A stretch of DNA of 64,000 nt from Lysobacteraceae bacterium (GCA_023954075.1 JAMLIV010000002.1:177256-241255); one strand, 5' to 3'. Shown: positions 54,136 to 63,795, counted from the stretch's first letter. A program made the numbers and translations. The notes: a model not told the origin generated them from the letters alone.

Positions 54136-55032
54136 TCAGGGCTTCACGAACCTGAGCGTCATGCGGTCCGATTCGCCGATGGCGGCGTACTTCTCGCGAT
54201 CCTCGTCGCCCAGCGCGTAGCTGGGCGGCAGCGTCCACACGCCCTTGGGGTGGTCGGTGCTGTCGGCCGGGTTGGCGTTGACGTCGCTGCGCCCGGCGAA
54301 CCGGAAGCCGGCGGCGGTGGCGAGATCGATGATCTGCTGCTCGGTCACATAGCCGGTGCTGCCGTCGGTGGCGGTTTCACCCTTGGCGCGATGATCGACC
54401 ACGCCCAGCGTTCCGCCCGGCTTGAGCACGTCGAAGAAGGCCTGGAAGTAGGCCGGCGCGGTGCCGGCACCGATCCAGTTGTGGGCGTTGCGGAAGGTCA
54501 GCACCACGTCGGCCGAGGCGGGTTCGCCGAAGCTCGGCGCCTTCGCGTTGAAGCGGCGCAGCTCCGGCTCGCCGTAAACATCGGGCGCGGCGGCGATCTT
54601 GTCGGTGAGCTGCTGGTTGAGGCGCGCATAGTAGGCCGGCTGGTCGGGCAGGCTCTCGTCCCAGATCGCGCCGATGAAGTGGCCGTGTGCGCGCAGGTAA
54701 GGCGCGAGGATATCCGTGTACCAGCCGCCGCCCGGGGAAATCTCGATCACCGTGGCATCGGGCGCGATCTCGAAGAAACCCAGGGTTTCGACCGGATGGC
54801 GGAACGCGTCGCGCGCGCGATCGGCCTCGGCGCGATGCTTGCCGGCGACGATCGCCTCAAGACGCTGGCGCGCCTCATCGGCGGCGCTGACCGTTTCGGC
54901 GGCGGGCGCGGCGACAGGTGCCTGCGCGGCGGGCGGCGCGGGTGCGGGATCGGCAGGCGCGCTGGCCTGCTGCTGGCAGCCGGCCAGCGCGGCGACGCAG
55001 GCCAGCGCGAGAAGGGAATGGGAAAGGCGCAT
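54136..55032 (-). CDS. Lipoprotein class I SAM-dependent methyltransferase
   Basis: A 298-residue protein with a signal sequence and lipobox (LLALACVAALAGCQQQ), then a Pro/Ala linker and a Rossmann methyltransferase domain. Motif I is VIEISPGGGWYTDILAPYL, followed by DVVLTFRNAHNWIGAGTAP and LKPGGTLGVVDHRAKGETAT. A methyltransferase exported from the cytoplasm has no obvious SAM source, so its action is unclear; this group (COG4798-like) recurs in Xanthomonadales. The start at 55032 is set by the signal sequence; the longer frame upstream is antisense of aceK. Confidence 0.8.
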   Translation of the reverse strand: MRLSHSLLALACVAALAGCQQQASAPADPAPAPPAAQAPVAAPAAETVSAADEARQRLEAIVAGKHRAEADRARDAFRHPVETLGFFEIAPDATVIEISPGGGWYTDILAPYLRAHGHFIGAIWDESLPDQPAYYARLNQQLTDKIAAAPDVYGEPELRRFNAKAPSFGEPASADVVLTFRNAHNWIGAGTAPAYFQAFFDVLKPGGTLGVVDHRAKGETATDGSTGYVTEQQIIDLATAAGFRFAGRSDVNANPADSTDHPKGVWTLPPSYALGDEDREKYAAIGESDRMTLRFVKP

Positions 55033-55088
55033 GGGAAAACTCCGGGTGGCGGGGACCGGCGCAAGCATGATCCATCGGTGCCGTGCCG

Positions 55089-56840
55089 TCACCCTGCCGC
55101 GCCGGCACCCGCGCGATGCGCCGTGGGCCCGGCGATCAGCCGCACGCTGTCCGGATACGGCATCACCTCCTCGGCCTCGCCGCGGCGCAGGGAATCCTGC
55201 AGCGCCAGCCACCAGTCCACGTCGAAGATGTCCCCGTGCGCCCGCAGCAGCGCCTCGTGCTGCTCGGCCGTCAGACCCAGGAAGCGCGGAAACTCCTCCG
55301 GGAACACGTCCGACGGATCGACGTAGAACCAGGCTCCGTGGTGCATTTCCTCCTCGTCGGAGCGCGCCTTGGGCAAGCGCTTGAAGCGGCAGTCGCGCAC
55401 CAGCGCCAGCTCGTCGTAGTCGTAGAAAATCGCGCGGTGGTTGCGGGTGACGCCGAAGTTCTTGAGCAGAAGGTCGCCGGGAAAGATGTCCGAGCGCGCC
55501 AGATCGCGGATCGCCTGGCCGTAGTCGATCACCGCGCGCATCGCGTCCTCGGCGGGGACTTCCTTGAGGTAGAGGTTCAGCGGGCGCAGGCGGCGCTCGA
55601 CGTAGCAGTGCGCGATCACGATGTCCTCGCCCTCGGCCTGCACGCTGCTGGCGCAGCTGGTCATGAGTTCCTCCAGCAGCTCGGGCGCGAACTGGCGGCG
55701 CGGAAAGCGCAGGTGGCGGAACTCCTGCGCATCGACCAGGCGACCGGCGCGATCGTGGTGCGAGACGATGCGGTACTTGGCCATCACCTCCTCGCGCGCG
55801 GTTTCCTTGGGATAGGCGAAGCGGTCCCGGATCAGCTTGAACACCAGCGGCCACGAGGGCAGGGTGAAGACCAGCATCACCATGCCGCGCTCGCCGTCGG
55901 CGTGCACGAACTGTTCGTCGGGACGCTGGGTGAGGTGGCGGAAAAAGGCGCGGTAGCGCTCGGTCTTGCCTTGCTTGGCGCGGCCCAGCACGGTGTAGAG
56001 CTCGTCCACCGGTTTGTGCGGCAGCAGCGAGCGCAGGAACACCACGGCGTCGCCCACGGTGGGCAGGTCGGCGAAGAAGTGGCTGCGGGTGTAGCCGAAC
56101 AGCTGGGCGATGTGGTCGCGATCGGTAAGAAGCGCATCCACGAAGAGGCCGTCCGGCCCGCTTTCCAGCGCGATCACCAGCGGGGTGTGGCGGTATTCAC
56201 CGAAGGCACGGCCCACCAGGTAGGCGCGCTGCTCGCGGTAGAACACCGTTTCCAGCAGTTCGATCTGCACGAACTGGCTGGCGCTCCAGTGGGTGAAGCG
56301 CTCGCGTACCGCGCGCGCCATCGCGTCGGCGCAGCGCGCCGGGTGCGCCCAGGGCACGCTGAAGCGATAGCCCTGCAGCACCCGCTCGAACACCGCCGCA
56401 AGTTCGCTCTGCACGGCGTAGCTGTGGCGCGCGACCGGGTGGGTGATGTGGTCGGTGGGCTCGATGTCCAGGGCGACGAATTCGATCGCCGGGTCGACAC
56501 CGAGGGTGCGGAAGAAGCGTCGGGTCAGGGTGTTGTACCAGGTCTTGTACAGCTCCTGATCGAGCAGGTCGGCAACCGCGTGCGCGTAGGCGTCGCGGAT
56601 GCGCGCCCACAGCGCGCGATCCTGCGCATGCGCGCCAAGCACCCGCTCAAGCCACTGCTGCGTCTGGCTGACGCACACGTCGTACAGTCCGATGCGTTCG
56701 ACCAGGTCGGCGCGCATCCCGGCGGCGTCGCGGGTTTCAAAGCGGGTGCGGGCGCGGCGCGTGATCGCGGCAAAGCGCGCGTGGTAGTCGGCAAAGCCGT
56801 CGCGGATCTTCGCCGCGACGCCTTCAGAGAGAACCTGCAT
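55089..56840 (-). CDS. aceK: Isocitrate dehydrogenase kinase/phosphatase
   Basis: A 583-residue AceK, the bifunctional enzyme that switches isocitrate dehydrogenase off and on at the branch between the citric acid cycle and the glyoxylate bypass. Hallmarks: ELYKTWYNTLTRRFFRTLGV, VMLVFTLPSWPLVFKLIRDR (ATP-binding Lys), YLKEVPAEDAMRAVIDYGQA, DIFPGDLLLKNFGVTRNHRA and IFYDYDELALV. Full length. No aceA or aceB genes are adjacent, unlike E. coli. The KorAB set nearby acts on the next metabolite of the same pathway. Confidence 0.96.
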   Translation of the reverse strand: MQVLSEGVAAKIRDGFADYHARFAAITRRARTRFETRDAAGMRADLVERIGLYDVCVSQTQQWLERVLGAHAQDRALWARIRDAYAHAVADLLDQELYKTWYNTLTRRFFRTLGVDPAIEFVALDIEPTDHITHPVARHSYAVQSELAAVFERVLQGYRFSVPWAHPARCADAMARAVRERFTHWSASQFVQIELLETVFYREQRAYLVGRAFGEYRHTPLVIALESGPDGLFVDALLTDRDHIAQLFGYTRSHFFADLPTVGDAVVFLRSLLPHKPVDELYTVLGRAKQGKTERYRAFFRHLTQRPDEQFVHADGERGMVMLVFTLPSWPLVFKLIRDRFAYPKETAREEVMAKYRIVSHHDRAGRLVDAQEFRHLRFPRRQFAPELLEELMTSCASSVQAEGEDIVIAHCYVERRLRPLNLYLKEVPAEDAMRAVIDYGQAIRDLARSDIFPGDLLLKNFGVTRNHRAIFYDYDELALVRDCRFKRLPKARSDEEEMHHGAWFYVDPSDVFPEEFPRFLGLTAEQHEALLRAHGDIFDVDWWLALQDSLRRGEAEEVMPYPDSVRLIAGPTAHRAGAGAAG

Positions 56841-56957
56841 GCGTCCGCACCTGCACTCTGCGCCCCGGATGGCGGCGATGAGCCGCAGGATAGGCGCAGC
56901 CGGAAGCGATGTCTCGTCCGCCGCTGCGCCCGGAGCCGCGGACGACGGCGGAGTGCA

Positions 56958-58526
56958 CTATTCGAAGCCGTTCTTGAAAATGGCGCTGGAGATCACGGTG
57001 ATCTTCTGGGTGTCCCACTCGATGGTGGCGTTGTTCTCCGGGAACGCGTCGCTGCCCGCGTCCAGGACCACGCCCATCCAGCGGGTGCCCAGCGAGGCAC
57101 TGGCGGGAATGATCGGAGCCGGCACATTCAAGGTGCGCAACTGCATCGGGGCGAAATCAATCGAGTAGTTCCACGTCGCCAGCAGGGTATCGGTGGCGGA
57201 AATCGTGCTGTTGGTGGACAGGTAGACGCGCACGGTGATCGTTCGCAGGGCCGGATCGTTGTTGGTGGCGTTGGCGACCAGCACGGTGAACGGTCCGCTG
57301 GCCGGGGAGCCGGCGACGACCGTGCTGGAGCCTCCGGTGCGAAAGCGCAGCGGAGAGAAATCGACCGCGGTGCCGCGGGTAGTGTCGATATAGGTCTGCC
57401 GGTCGGTGACCCACTGCTCCCAGAACCGCGCGTAGTTGCCGATGGTCGTGCGATTGCTGGTGGAAGCCACCGCGTGGACATAGCGCTGGTCGCCGCTGAT
57501 GTAGTAGGCCCCCGAGCCGGACATGCCGCCCCATAATGCGGTGAGGCAGCCTGCGGTCGTATCGATCCGGAGCTGGTTGCCCGGGCAGCTGTCGAAGCTC
57601 CCGTCCCAGTAGTACATGGTGCGGCCGGTATGCAGGCCACCGCCGCAGTTTTCCGCCGGGTAGCTGAAGTTGTAGTAGGTGCGCGCCTGCTGGGAGGCGC
57701 AGTCGCCGCCCCACGACCATCCGAACCAGCCGGTCAGGAGCCCAAGGCCCGGGCGCGAGTCGCGCCGGATGCGGATGGCACCCAGGTCCGCGTCCCAGTT
57801 GCCGTCGTTGACCCAGTTGCTTCCGGCCAGGTAGTGGGTGCCGCGGGCGCGGCCGAAGTGCTGGAAGACGTTGGACGTGTCCGCGTTGACCCCGTCCCAG
57901 GCGGGATAGACCCAGATTTCATCGGCCCAGGCGAAGATCTGGTTGCCGTCCGGATCGCGTGCGTAGACGCAATGGCCGGCCGTCTGAACGACGCCGCCAT
58001 CGGCCATCGAGCCGCTGCAAACGTAGGTGTAGACAGCGCTGTCGATGCTGGAGGTGAAGCGCATGACGAGCTTCACGTTGCCGCTGCGCGGCCATCCGGA
58101 CAGGCCACCTGCAACCACCATGTTGCTGAACGCCTCGAGCCCCGGCGCTGATCCGGAAGCGCTCGTGGAGCCGCCGATTCCCGCGTAGGCGGGACCGTTG
58201 GAGCGCGCTTCGCGCAGTCCCGAAGGAACGCCGAGCGGGAGCACGAGGGTTTCCCCGGTGTCCGCATCGTGGATCGAGACTTCGTCGCTGGAGCGGCCCC
58301 GCAGCTGCGCATCGGACGCCTGCGGCATCGGCATCGGCGGGATATCGGAAAGCGGAGGGTGGTCGGGCGCGATGGCTGGCTCCGCCGCATGTTCCAGGAA
58401 GATCGCGTGCGGGTACTGCTCGCCGGACACCGGTTCGATGGGTATGGGGTCATGGGACTGCGCGCCGGCCAGCGAGGCATAGCCCAGGAATCCCAGCGCA
58501 AGCGCGCTTTGCACGATCCATTTCAC
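56958..58526 (-). CDS. Secreted trypsin-like serine protease with IFKNGFE C-terminal tail
   Basis: A 522-residue protein with a signal peptide (MKWIVQSALALGFLGYASLA, cleavage near AGA-QSH). A propeptide-like segment of about 120 residues precedes a chymotrypsin-fold domain: His in GGVVQTAGHCVYARDPDGNQ, Asp in NWDADLGAIRI and Ser in WGGMSGSGAYYISG. A beta-sandwich-like C-terminal region (about 385-510) ends with ISSAIFKNGFE. The GMSGSG form of the serine motif resembles V8-type (S1B) proteases. The last seven residues resemble a short tail I recall from secreted proteins of related bacteria. Function: extracellular protein degradation, inferred. Confidence 0.88.
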   Translation of the reverse strand: MKWIVQSALALGFLGYASLAGAQSHDPIPIEPVSGEQYPHAIFLEHAAEPAIAPDHPPLSDIPPMPMPQASDAQLRGRSSDEVSIHDADTGETLVLPLGVPSGLREARSNGPAYAGIGGSTSASGSAPGLEAFSNMVVAGGLSGWPRSGNVKLVMRFTSSIDSAVYTYVCSGSMADGGVVQTAGHCVYARDPDGNQIFAWADEIWVYPAWDGVNADTSNVFQHFGRARGTHYLAGSNWVNDGNWDADLGAIRIRRDSRPGLGLLTGWFGWSWGGDCASQQARTYYNFSYPAENCGGGLHTGRTMYYWDGSFDSCPGNQLRIDTTAGCLTALWGGMSGSGAYYISGDQRYVHAVASTSNRTTIGNYARFWEQWVTDRQTYIDTTRGTAVDFSPLRFRTGGSSTVVAGSPASGPFTVLVANATNNDPALRTITVRVYLSTNSTISATDTLLATWNYSIDFAPMQLRTLNVPAPIIPASASLGTRWMGVVLDAGSDAFPENNATIEWDTQKITVISSAIFKNGFE

Positions 58527-58679
58527 GGCCCACCCCCCGTTTCCCGGCGGAAGTTGAGCGGATCGTGCGCTTGTTTTGTGACGGCAGCCAAGGATTTTTA
58601 TGTCAGCCCCAAGATGCTCTTTTCCGCGGCTGGCTTGCTGGCCGGCGCGGCGGCGCTGCCTGCGCTGACGCCGTGCGCC

Positions 58680-59735
58680 TCAGCGCAGCGTCGCGTTGAT
58701 CTTCTCCAGCGCCGCCGCGCCGGGGCACAGCGCCGCGGTATCGAGAGCGTTGAGCGGGGTGGTGACGGTCTTGAGGTGGGTGTGCAGGTCCTGCGCGCTT
58801 TCTTCGATGTAGAGCAGTCCCGTGACGATCTCGCCCGCGGCTTCGCGCTCGTGCACGTGGTTCATCGCCGCGATGCGGTCGGACGGATCATAGGCCGTGT
58901 CGAGCTTGCGCAGCCGCAGGCGGCTGCCGTCGTGCTGTTCGATCTCGATCAGCTCGCCGGGCGCGTAGTCGGCGACGATTTCCTCGCGACCCTCGATGAA
59001 GTCCATGCGGTTGATCGCGGCGTTGTGCTCGCGCACGTGGTCGTAGCTCTTGGTGCTGCCGGCGTGGTTGTTGAAGGTGACGCAGGGGCTGAGCACGTCG
59101 AGGATCGCCGCGCCGCGGTGCGCTATCGCGCCCTTGATCAGGGGCACGAGCTGCTCCTTGTCGCCGGAGAAGCTGCGCGCCACGTAGGTGGCACCGAGCT
59201 GCAGCGCGAGGCTGACCAGGTCGATCGGGTTGTCGCGGTTGACCACGCCCTTCTTCGATACCGAGCCGGCGTCCGCAGTGGCCGAGAACTGGCCCTTGGT
59301 GAGCCCGTAGACGCCGTTGTTCTCGACGATGTAGACCATGTTGACGCCGCGCCGGATGGCATGGACGAACTGGCCGATGCCGATCGAGGCCGAGTCGCCG
59401 TCGCCCGAGACGCCCAGGTAGAGCAGGTCGCGGTTGGCGAGGTTGGCACCGGTCAGCACCGAGGGCATCCGCCCATGCACGGTGTTGAAGCCGTGCGATG
59501 GGCTGAGGAAGTAGTCCGGCGTCTTGGAGCTGCAGCCGATGCCGCTGAGCTTGGCCACGCGGTGCGGCTCGATCGCCAGCTCCCAGCAGGCGCGCACGAT
59601 GGCGGCGGAGATGGAATCGTGGCCGCAGCCGGCGCAGAGCGTGGAGATGCGGCCCTCGTAGTCGCGCCGGGTGTAGCCGAGCGCGTTGCAGCCGAGCGAG
59701 GGATGGTGCAACCGGGGTTTGGCGAGGTAGGTCAT
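58680..59735 (-). CDS. korB: 2-oxoacid:ferredoxin oxidoreductase beta subunit (KorB-like)
   Basis: A 351-residue thiamine-diphosphate-binding subunit. The Fe-S/TPP segment is LCAGCGHDSISAAIVRACWE, with IGCSSKTPDYFLSPSHGFNT, and the TPP motif is GVSGDGDSASIGIGQF through to VENNGVYGLTKGQFSATADA. It decarboxylates 2-oxoglutarate (or another 2-oxoacid) to the CoA ester and reduces ferredoxin together with the alpha subunit. The start MTYLAKPRLHHPSLGCNALG at 59735 is a better match than an upstream ATG at 59771. It lies downstream of the alpha subunit (85-bp gap). Confidence 0.92.
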   Translation of the reverse strand: MTYLAKPRLHHPSLGCNALGYTRRDYEGRISTLCAGCGHDSISAAIVRACWELAIEPHRVAKLSGIGCSSKTPDYFLSPSHGFNTVHGRMPSVLTGANLANRDLLYLGVSGDGDSASIGIGQFVHAIRRGVNMVYIVENNGVYGLTKGQFSATADAGSVSKKGVVNRDNPIDLVSLALQLGATYVARSFSGDKEQLVPLIKGAIAHRGAAILDVLSPCVTFNNHAGSTKSYDHVREHNAAINRMDFIEGREEIVADYAPGELIEIEQHDGSRLRLRKLDTAYDPSDRIAAMNHVHEREAAGEIVTGLLYIEESAQDLHTHLKTVTTPLNALDTAALCPGAAALEKINATLR

Positions 59736-59820
59736 GGTCTGCTCGCGCCCGTCCTTTTCCCGGCGGGGCAAAGGGCGGGCTGAAGGTGTAAAAGGTTCTG
59801 GATGCGCATCGTTCGCCTCC

Positions 59821-61674
59821 TCATCCGGCGCTGAGCGCCGCCGCCTTCGGGGCGGTGACGGCGGCGCCGGCCGCCAGGCGTTCGCGCAGCGCGCGCGCGA
59901 TGAAGCGCGCCGTGATCGGGGTGCCGTCGTAGTGCAGGATCGGCACCAGCCGCGCCGGGTCGATGTCGAACTCGTTGATCAGCATCGAGCGCAATTGCGC
60001 GTCGCGGTTCTGTTCGACCACGAAGACCTGATCGTGCGCCGCGATGAACCCGGCCACCGAATCGGGGAACGGGAAGGCGCGCAGGCGCAGGGTATCGAGA
60101 TGGAATCCGTCGGAATCCAGCGTGCCGATGGCCTCGTCCATCGCCGGCGCGGTGGAACCGAAGTGGATCACGCCAAAGCGCGTTGGCGCTGCCGCGCGCC
60201 GCAGCTGCGGCTGGGGCACCAGCGCCTTGGCGGTGTCGAACTTCCGCAGCAGCCGCTCCATGTTGTAGATGTAGTCGGGACCGCGTTCGGAATAGCGCGC
60301 GTAAGGGTCGCGCGAGGTGCCGCGGGTGAAGAACGCGCCCTTGTCCGGGTGCGTGCCGGGGTATGTGCGCCAGGGAATGCCGTCGCCGTCCACGTCCTTG
60401 TAGCGGCCGAAGTCCACGCCCGTATCGAGCATCTGCGCGTCCATCACCTTGCCGCGATCGTGGGCGCGCGCCTCGTCCCAGGCGAAGGGTTCGCACAGGC
60501 GCTGGTTCATGCCGATGTCCAGATCGCTCATCAGGAACACGGGAGTCTGGAGGCGATCGGCCAGGTCCAGCGCGGCGGCGGAAAATTCGAAGCACTCGGC
60601 CGGGTCCTGCGGGAACAGCAGCACGTGTTTTGTATCCCCGTGCGAAGCGTAGGCGCAGGACAACAGATCGGCCTGCTGGGTGCGCGTGGGCATGCCGGTG
60701 GACGGGCCGCCGCGCTGCACGTTGATGATGGTCGCGGGGATCTCGGCGAAGTAGGCCAGGCCGAGGAATTCGGTCATCAGGGAAACGCCCGGGCCGGAGG
60801 TCGCGGTGAAGGCGCGCGCGCCGTTCCACCCGGCTCCGACCACCATGCCGATCGAGGCGATTTCATCCTCGGCCTGCACGATGGCGCAGCGGCGCTCGCC
60901 GGTTTCGGCATCGGTGCGGAACTTGCCGCAGTAGCTCTCGAAGGCTTCCACCACCGAGGTCGACGGGGTGATCGGGTACCAGGCGCAGACGGTGGCACCG
61001 CCGTACACGCAGCCCAGCCCGGCGGCGCTGTTGCCGTCCACGAAGATGCGGTTCCCCACCGCGTCCGCACGCCGTACCGACAGGCCGGTGGGCGCATCGG
61101 CAAAGTGCTCGCACGCGTAGTCGTACCCGATGCGCAGCGCGCGCTGGTTGGGTTCGAAGAGCTTGGGCTTGCGCCGGAACTGCTCGCCGATCAAGGCCTC
61201 GATGGTTTCGACCTCGATCCCCAGCAGCGCCGCGAGCGCGCCGACGTAAATGATGTTCTTGAACAGCTGGCGCTGGCGCGGATCGCTGTAGGTTTCGTTG
61301 CAGATCGCGGTGATCGGCATGCCGAGGGTGCGCACGTCCTCGCGGAACTTCGAGCGCGGCAGCGGCCGGGTCGAATCATGGAAAAGGTAGCCGCCCGGCG
61401 CGATTTCCTTCACGTCCGCGTCCCAGGTCTGCGGGTTCATCGCCACCGCGAGGTCTACCCCGCCGCGCCGCCCGAGCCAGCCGGCTTCGCACACCCGCAC
61501 CTCGTACCAGGTCGGCATGCCCTGGATGTTGGAGGGGAAGATGTTGCGCGGGCTGACCGGCACGCCCATGCGCAGGATCGCCTTGGCGAACAGCTCGTTG
61601 GCCGAGGCCGAACCCGAGCCGTTGACGTTGGCGAACTTGACGACGAAATCGTTGACGGCGGTGATCGGGGTCAT
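59821..61674 (-). CDS. korA: 2-oxoacid:ferredoxin oxidoreductase, fused gamma-alpha subunit (KorA-like)
   Basis: A 617-residue protein. The gamma domain comes first (about 1-190, VVKFANVNGSGSASANELFA), fused to the alpha TPP-binding domain (about 225-600, GGATVCAWYPITPSTSVVEA, QAEDEIASIGMVVGAGWNGA, ATSGPGVSLMTEF). This gamma-alpha fusion is the usual form of 2-oxoglutarate ferredoxin oxidoreductases. It works with the beta subunit downstream. The iron-sulfur flavoprotein is encoded 103 bp upstream in the same direction, so the three genes are probably one operon. Choice of 2-oxoglutarate over other 2-oxoacids is inferred. Confidence 0.92.
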   Translation of the reverse strand: MTPITAVNDFVVKFANVNGSGSASANELFAKAILRMGVPVSPRNIFPSNIQGMPTWYEVRVCEAGWLGRRGGVDLAVAMNPQTWDADVKEIAPGGYLFHDSTRPLPRSKFREDVRTLGMPITAICNETYSDPRQRQLFKNIIYVGALAALLGIEVETIEALIGEQFRRKPKLFEPNQRALRIGYDYACEHFADAPTGLSVRRADAVGNRIFVDGNSAAGLGCVYGGATVCAWYPITPSTSVVEAFESYCGKFRTDAETGERRCAIVQAEDEIASIGMVVGAGWNGARAFTATSGPGVSLMTEFLGLAYFAEIPATIINVQRGGPSTGMPTRTQQADLLSCAYASHGDTKHVLLFPQDPAECFEFSAAALDLADRLQTPVFLMSDLDIGMNQRLCEPFAWDEARAHDRGKVMDAQMLDTGVDFGRYKDVDGDGIPWRTYPGTHPDKGAFFTRGTSRDPYARYSERGPDYIYNMERLLRKFDTAKALVPQPQLRRAAAPTRFGVIHFGSTAPAMDEAIGTLDSDGFHLDTLRLRAFPFPDSVAGFIAAHDQVFVVEQNRDAQLRSMLINEFDIDPARLVPILHYDGTPITARFIARALRERLAAGAAVTAPKAAALSAG

Positions 61675-61777
61675 GCGGCGGGTTCCGGGCGAAATGCCTT
61701 GGTGTCCTGTTTTCCGACCAGACGGGCTGGAGCGGAGTGGTGAGCGCCGTGGGCACGCGCTTGAAACGCTGAAACCC

Positions 61778-63613
61778 TCACGACGCCTCCGGCGGCGCAT
61801 CGCCGGCGTGCGCGACTTCCATGAAGAACTTCTGCATGTCCCAGGCACCGGTCGGGCAGCGCTCGGCGCACAGGCTGCAGTGCAGGCACACGTCCTCGTC
61901 CTTCACCATCACCCGCCCGGTCTTGACCGGCGTGGAGACGTACAGCGCCTGCTCCAGGTTCTGCGCCGGCGCGCTGAGGCGGGTGCGCAGCTCGGCCTCC
62001 TCGCCGTTTTCGGTGAAGCTGATGCAGTCCATCGGGCAGATGTCGACGCAGGCGTCGCACTCGATGCAAAGCTCGGTGGAGAACACCGTTTGCACGTCGC
62101 AGTTGAGGCAGCGCTGGGCCTCCTTCCAGGCCAGGTCCGCGTCGTAGCCCAGCTCCACTTCCAGGCTCATGCTCTTGAGCGCCTTGGCCGGATCGGCCCA
62201 GGGCACCTTGAAGCGCGCATCGGGCGAGATCTCGTTGTCGTAGCTCCACTCGTGGATGCCCATTTTCTGCGACACGAGGTTGAACATCGGCCCCGGCCGC
62301 TCGCGGGTATCGGCGGCGTCCAGCAGGAGGTCGATCGAGATCGCGGCCTGGTGGCCGTGTGCCACCGCCCAGATGATGTTCTTGGGGCCGAAGGCGGCGT
62401 CGCCGCCGAACAGCACCTGCGGCAGGCTCGACTGGTGGGTGAGCTCATCGACCACCGGCATGTCCCACTTTTCGTCGAAGGCGATGCCGATGTCGCGCTC
62501 GATCCACGGGAAGGCGTTTTCCTGCCCGACCGCGATCAGCACCTCGTCGCATTCGTGGATATCGTCCGGCTCGCCGGTTGGCACCAGGCGTCGGCGGCCG
62601 TCCGCGCCGTACTCCACCCGCACCTTCTCGAAGGCCATGCCGGTGAGGCGGCCGTTCTCGTGCAGGAAGGCTTTGGGCACGCGGCAGTCGAGGATCGGGA
62701 TGCCCTCGTGCATCGCGTCCTCCTTCTCCCAGGGGCTGGCCTTCATCTCGTCGAAGCCCGAGCGCACGATGACCTTCACCTCGTCGCCGCCCAGGCGCTT
62801 GGCCGAGCGGCAGCAGTCCATGGCGGTGTTGCCGCCGCCCAGCACGATCACGCGTCGGCCCACCTTGGTGACGTGGCCGAAATAGACCGAGGCCAGCCAG
62901 TCGATGCCGACCTGGATGTGCGCGCCGGCCTCCTGCCGGCCGGGAAGATCCAGATCGCGCCCGCGCGGCGCGCCCGAGCCGACGAAGATCGCGTCATAGC
63001 CTTCGCCCAGCAGCGCCTTCATCGATTCGATGCGTCGCCCGCCGACGAATTCCACGCCCAGGTCCAGGATGTAGCCGCACTCCTCGTCGATCACTTCTTC
63101 CGGCAGGCGGAAGCGCGGCACCTGGGTGCGCATGAAGCCGCCCGGCCTGGCTTCGGCCTCGAACACCGTGACCTTGTAACCCAGCGGTGCCAGATCGCGC
63201 GCCACGGTGAGCGAGGACGGCCCGGCGCCCACGCAGGCCACGCGGCGGCCATTCCACTGCGCCGCAGGTTTCGGCAACTGCGCGCGCACGTCGTCCTTCA
63301 TGTCGGCGGCGACGCGCTTGAGGCGGCAGATCGCCACCGGCTCGGGTGTGTTGCCGGAGGATTCCTCCACCCGCCCGCGCCGGCAGGCCGGCTCGCAGGG
63401 CCGGTCGCAGGTGCGGCCGAGGATCCCGGGAAAGACGTTGGCGCGCCAGTTGATGAGGTAGGCGTCCGAATAGCGGCCCGCCGCGATCAGGCGGATGTAT
63501 TCGGGAACCGGGGTATGGGCCGGACAGGCCCACTGGCAGTCGACGACCTTGTGGAAGTAGGCGGGGTTGCGGATATCGGACGGTTCCACGTCTACCTCGT
63601 AGTCGGCTCGCAT
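61778..63613 (-). CDS. NAD(P)-binding flavoprotein with iron-sulfur domains (GltD-like)
   Basis: A 611-residue protein. Its N-terminal Fe-S domain (about 20-75, CQWACPAHTPVPEY, CDRPCEPACRRG) is followed by an FAD-binding region (CVGAGPSSLTVARDLAPLGY, GG in RPGGFMRTQV), an NADPH-binding region (VIVLGGGNTAMDCC) and a C-terminal ferredoxin with two 4Fe-4S motifs (CIECDACVDICPMDC, CLHCSLCAERCPTG). It resembles the glutamate synthase small subunit but carries an extra ferredoxin. It heads the korA-korB set and is likely to link that enzyme's ferredoxin electrons to NAD(P). The start at 63613 is the first ATG matching the family. Confidence 0.9.
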   Translation of the reverse strand: MRADYEVDVEPSDIRNPAYFHKVVDCQWACPAHTPVPEYIRLIAAGRYSDAYLINWRANVFPGILGRTCDRPCEPACRRGRVEESSGNTPEPVAICRLKRVAADMKDDVRAQLPKPAAQWNGRRVACVGAGPSSLTVARDLAPLGYKVTVFEAEARPGGFMRTQVPRFRLPEEVIDEECGYILDLGVEFVGGRRIESMKALLGEGYDAIFVGSGAPRGRDLDLPGRQEAGAHIQVGIDWLASVYFGHVTKVGRRVIVLGGGNTAMDCCRSAKRLGGDEVKVIVRSGFDEMKASPWEKEDAMHEGIPILDCRVPKAFLHENGRLTGMAFEKVRVEYGADGRRRLVPTGEPDDIHECDEVLIAVGQENAFPWIERDIGIAFDEKWDMPVVDELTHQSSLPQVLFGGDAAFGPKNIIWAVAHGHQAAISIDLLLDAADTRERPGPMFNLVSQKMGIHEWSYDNEISPDARFKVPWADPAKALKSMSLEVELGYDADLAWKEAQRCLNCDVQTVFSTELCIECDACVDICPMDCISFTENGEEAELRTRLSAPAQNLEQALYVSTPVKTGRVMVKDEDVCLHCSLCAERCPTGAWDMQKFFMEVAHAGDAPPEAS

Positions 63614-63795
63614 GACGCTGGCTGGCCGCAAGGCTAGACCGCTACGCGCCGGGACGCAAAGGAGCGGTGCAGCATGCGCCGGATGCGGGCCTGCGCGCGC
63701 GGCCGCCGCGGTCCTGTCACCATCGCTCCCTGCCGGCCGGAAGGACGCGTTTCCCGCCGCCGGAACCCACCCCATCGCACCGGAGGCATTTCCCC
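63614..63795. other. Intergenic gap, divergent promoters
   Basis: This 182-bp gap between the flavoprotein gene and the right-edge membrane protein has no gene. Only a ribosome binding site GGAGG (63782-63786) is clear. Confidence 0.4.
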
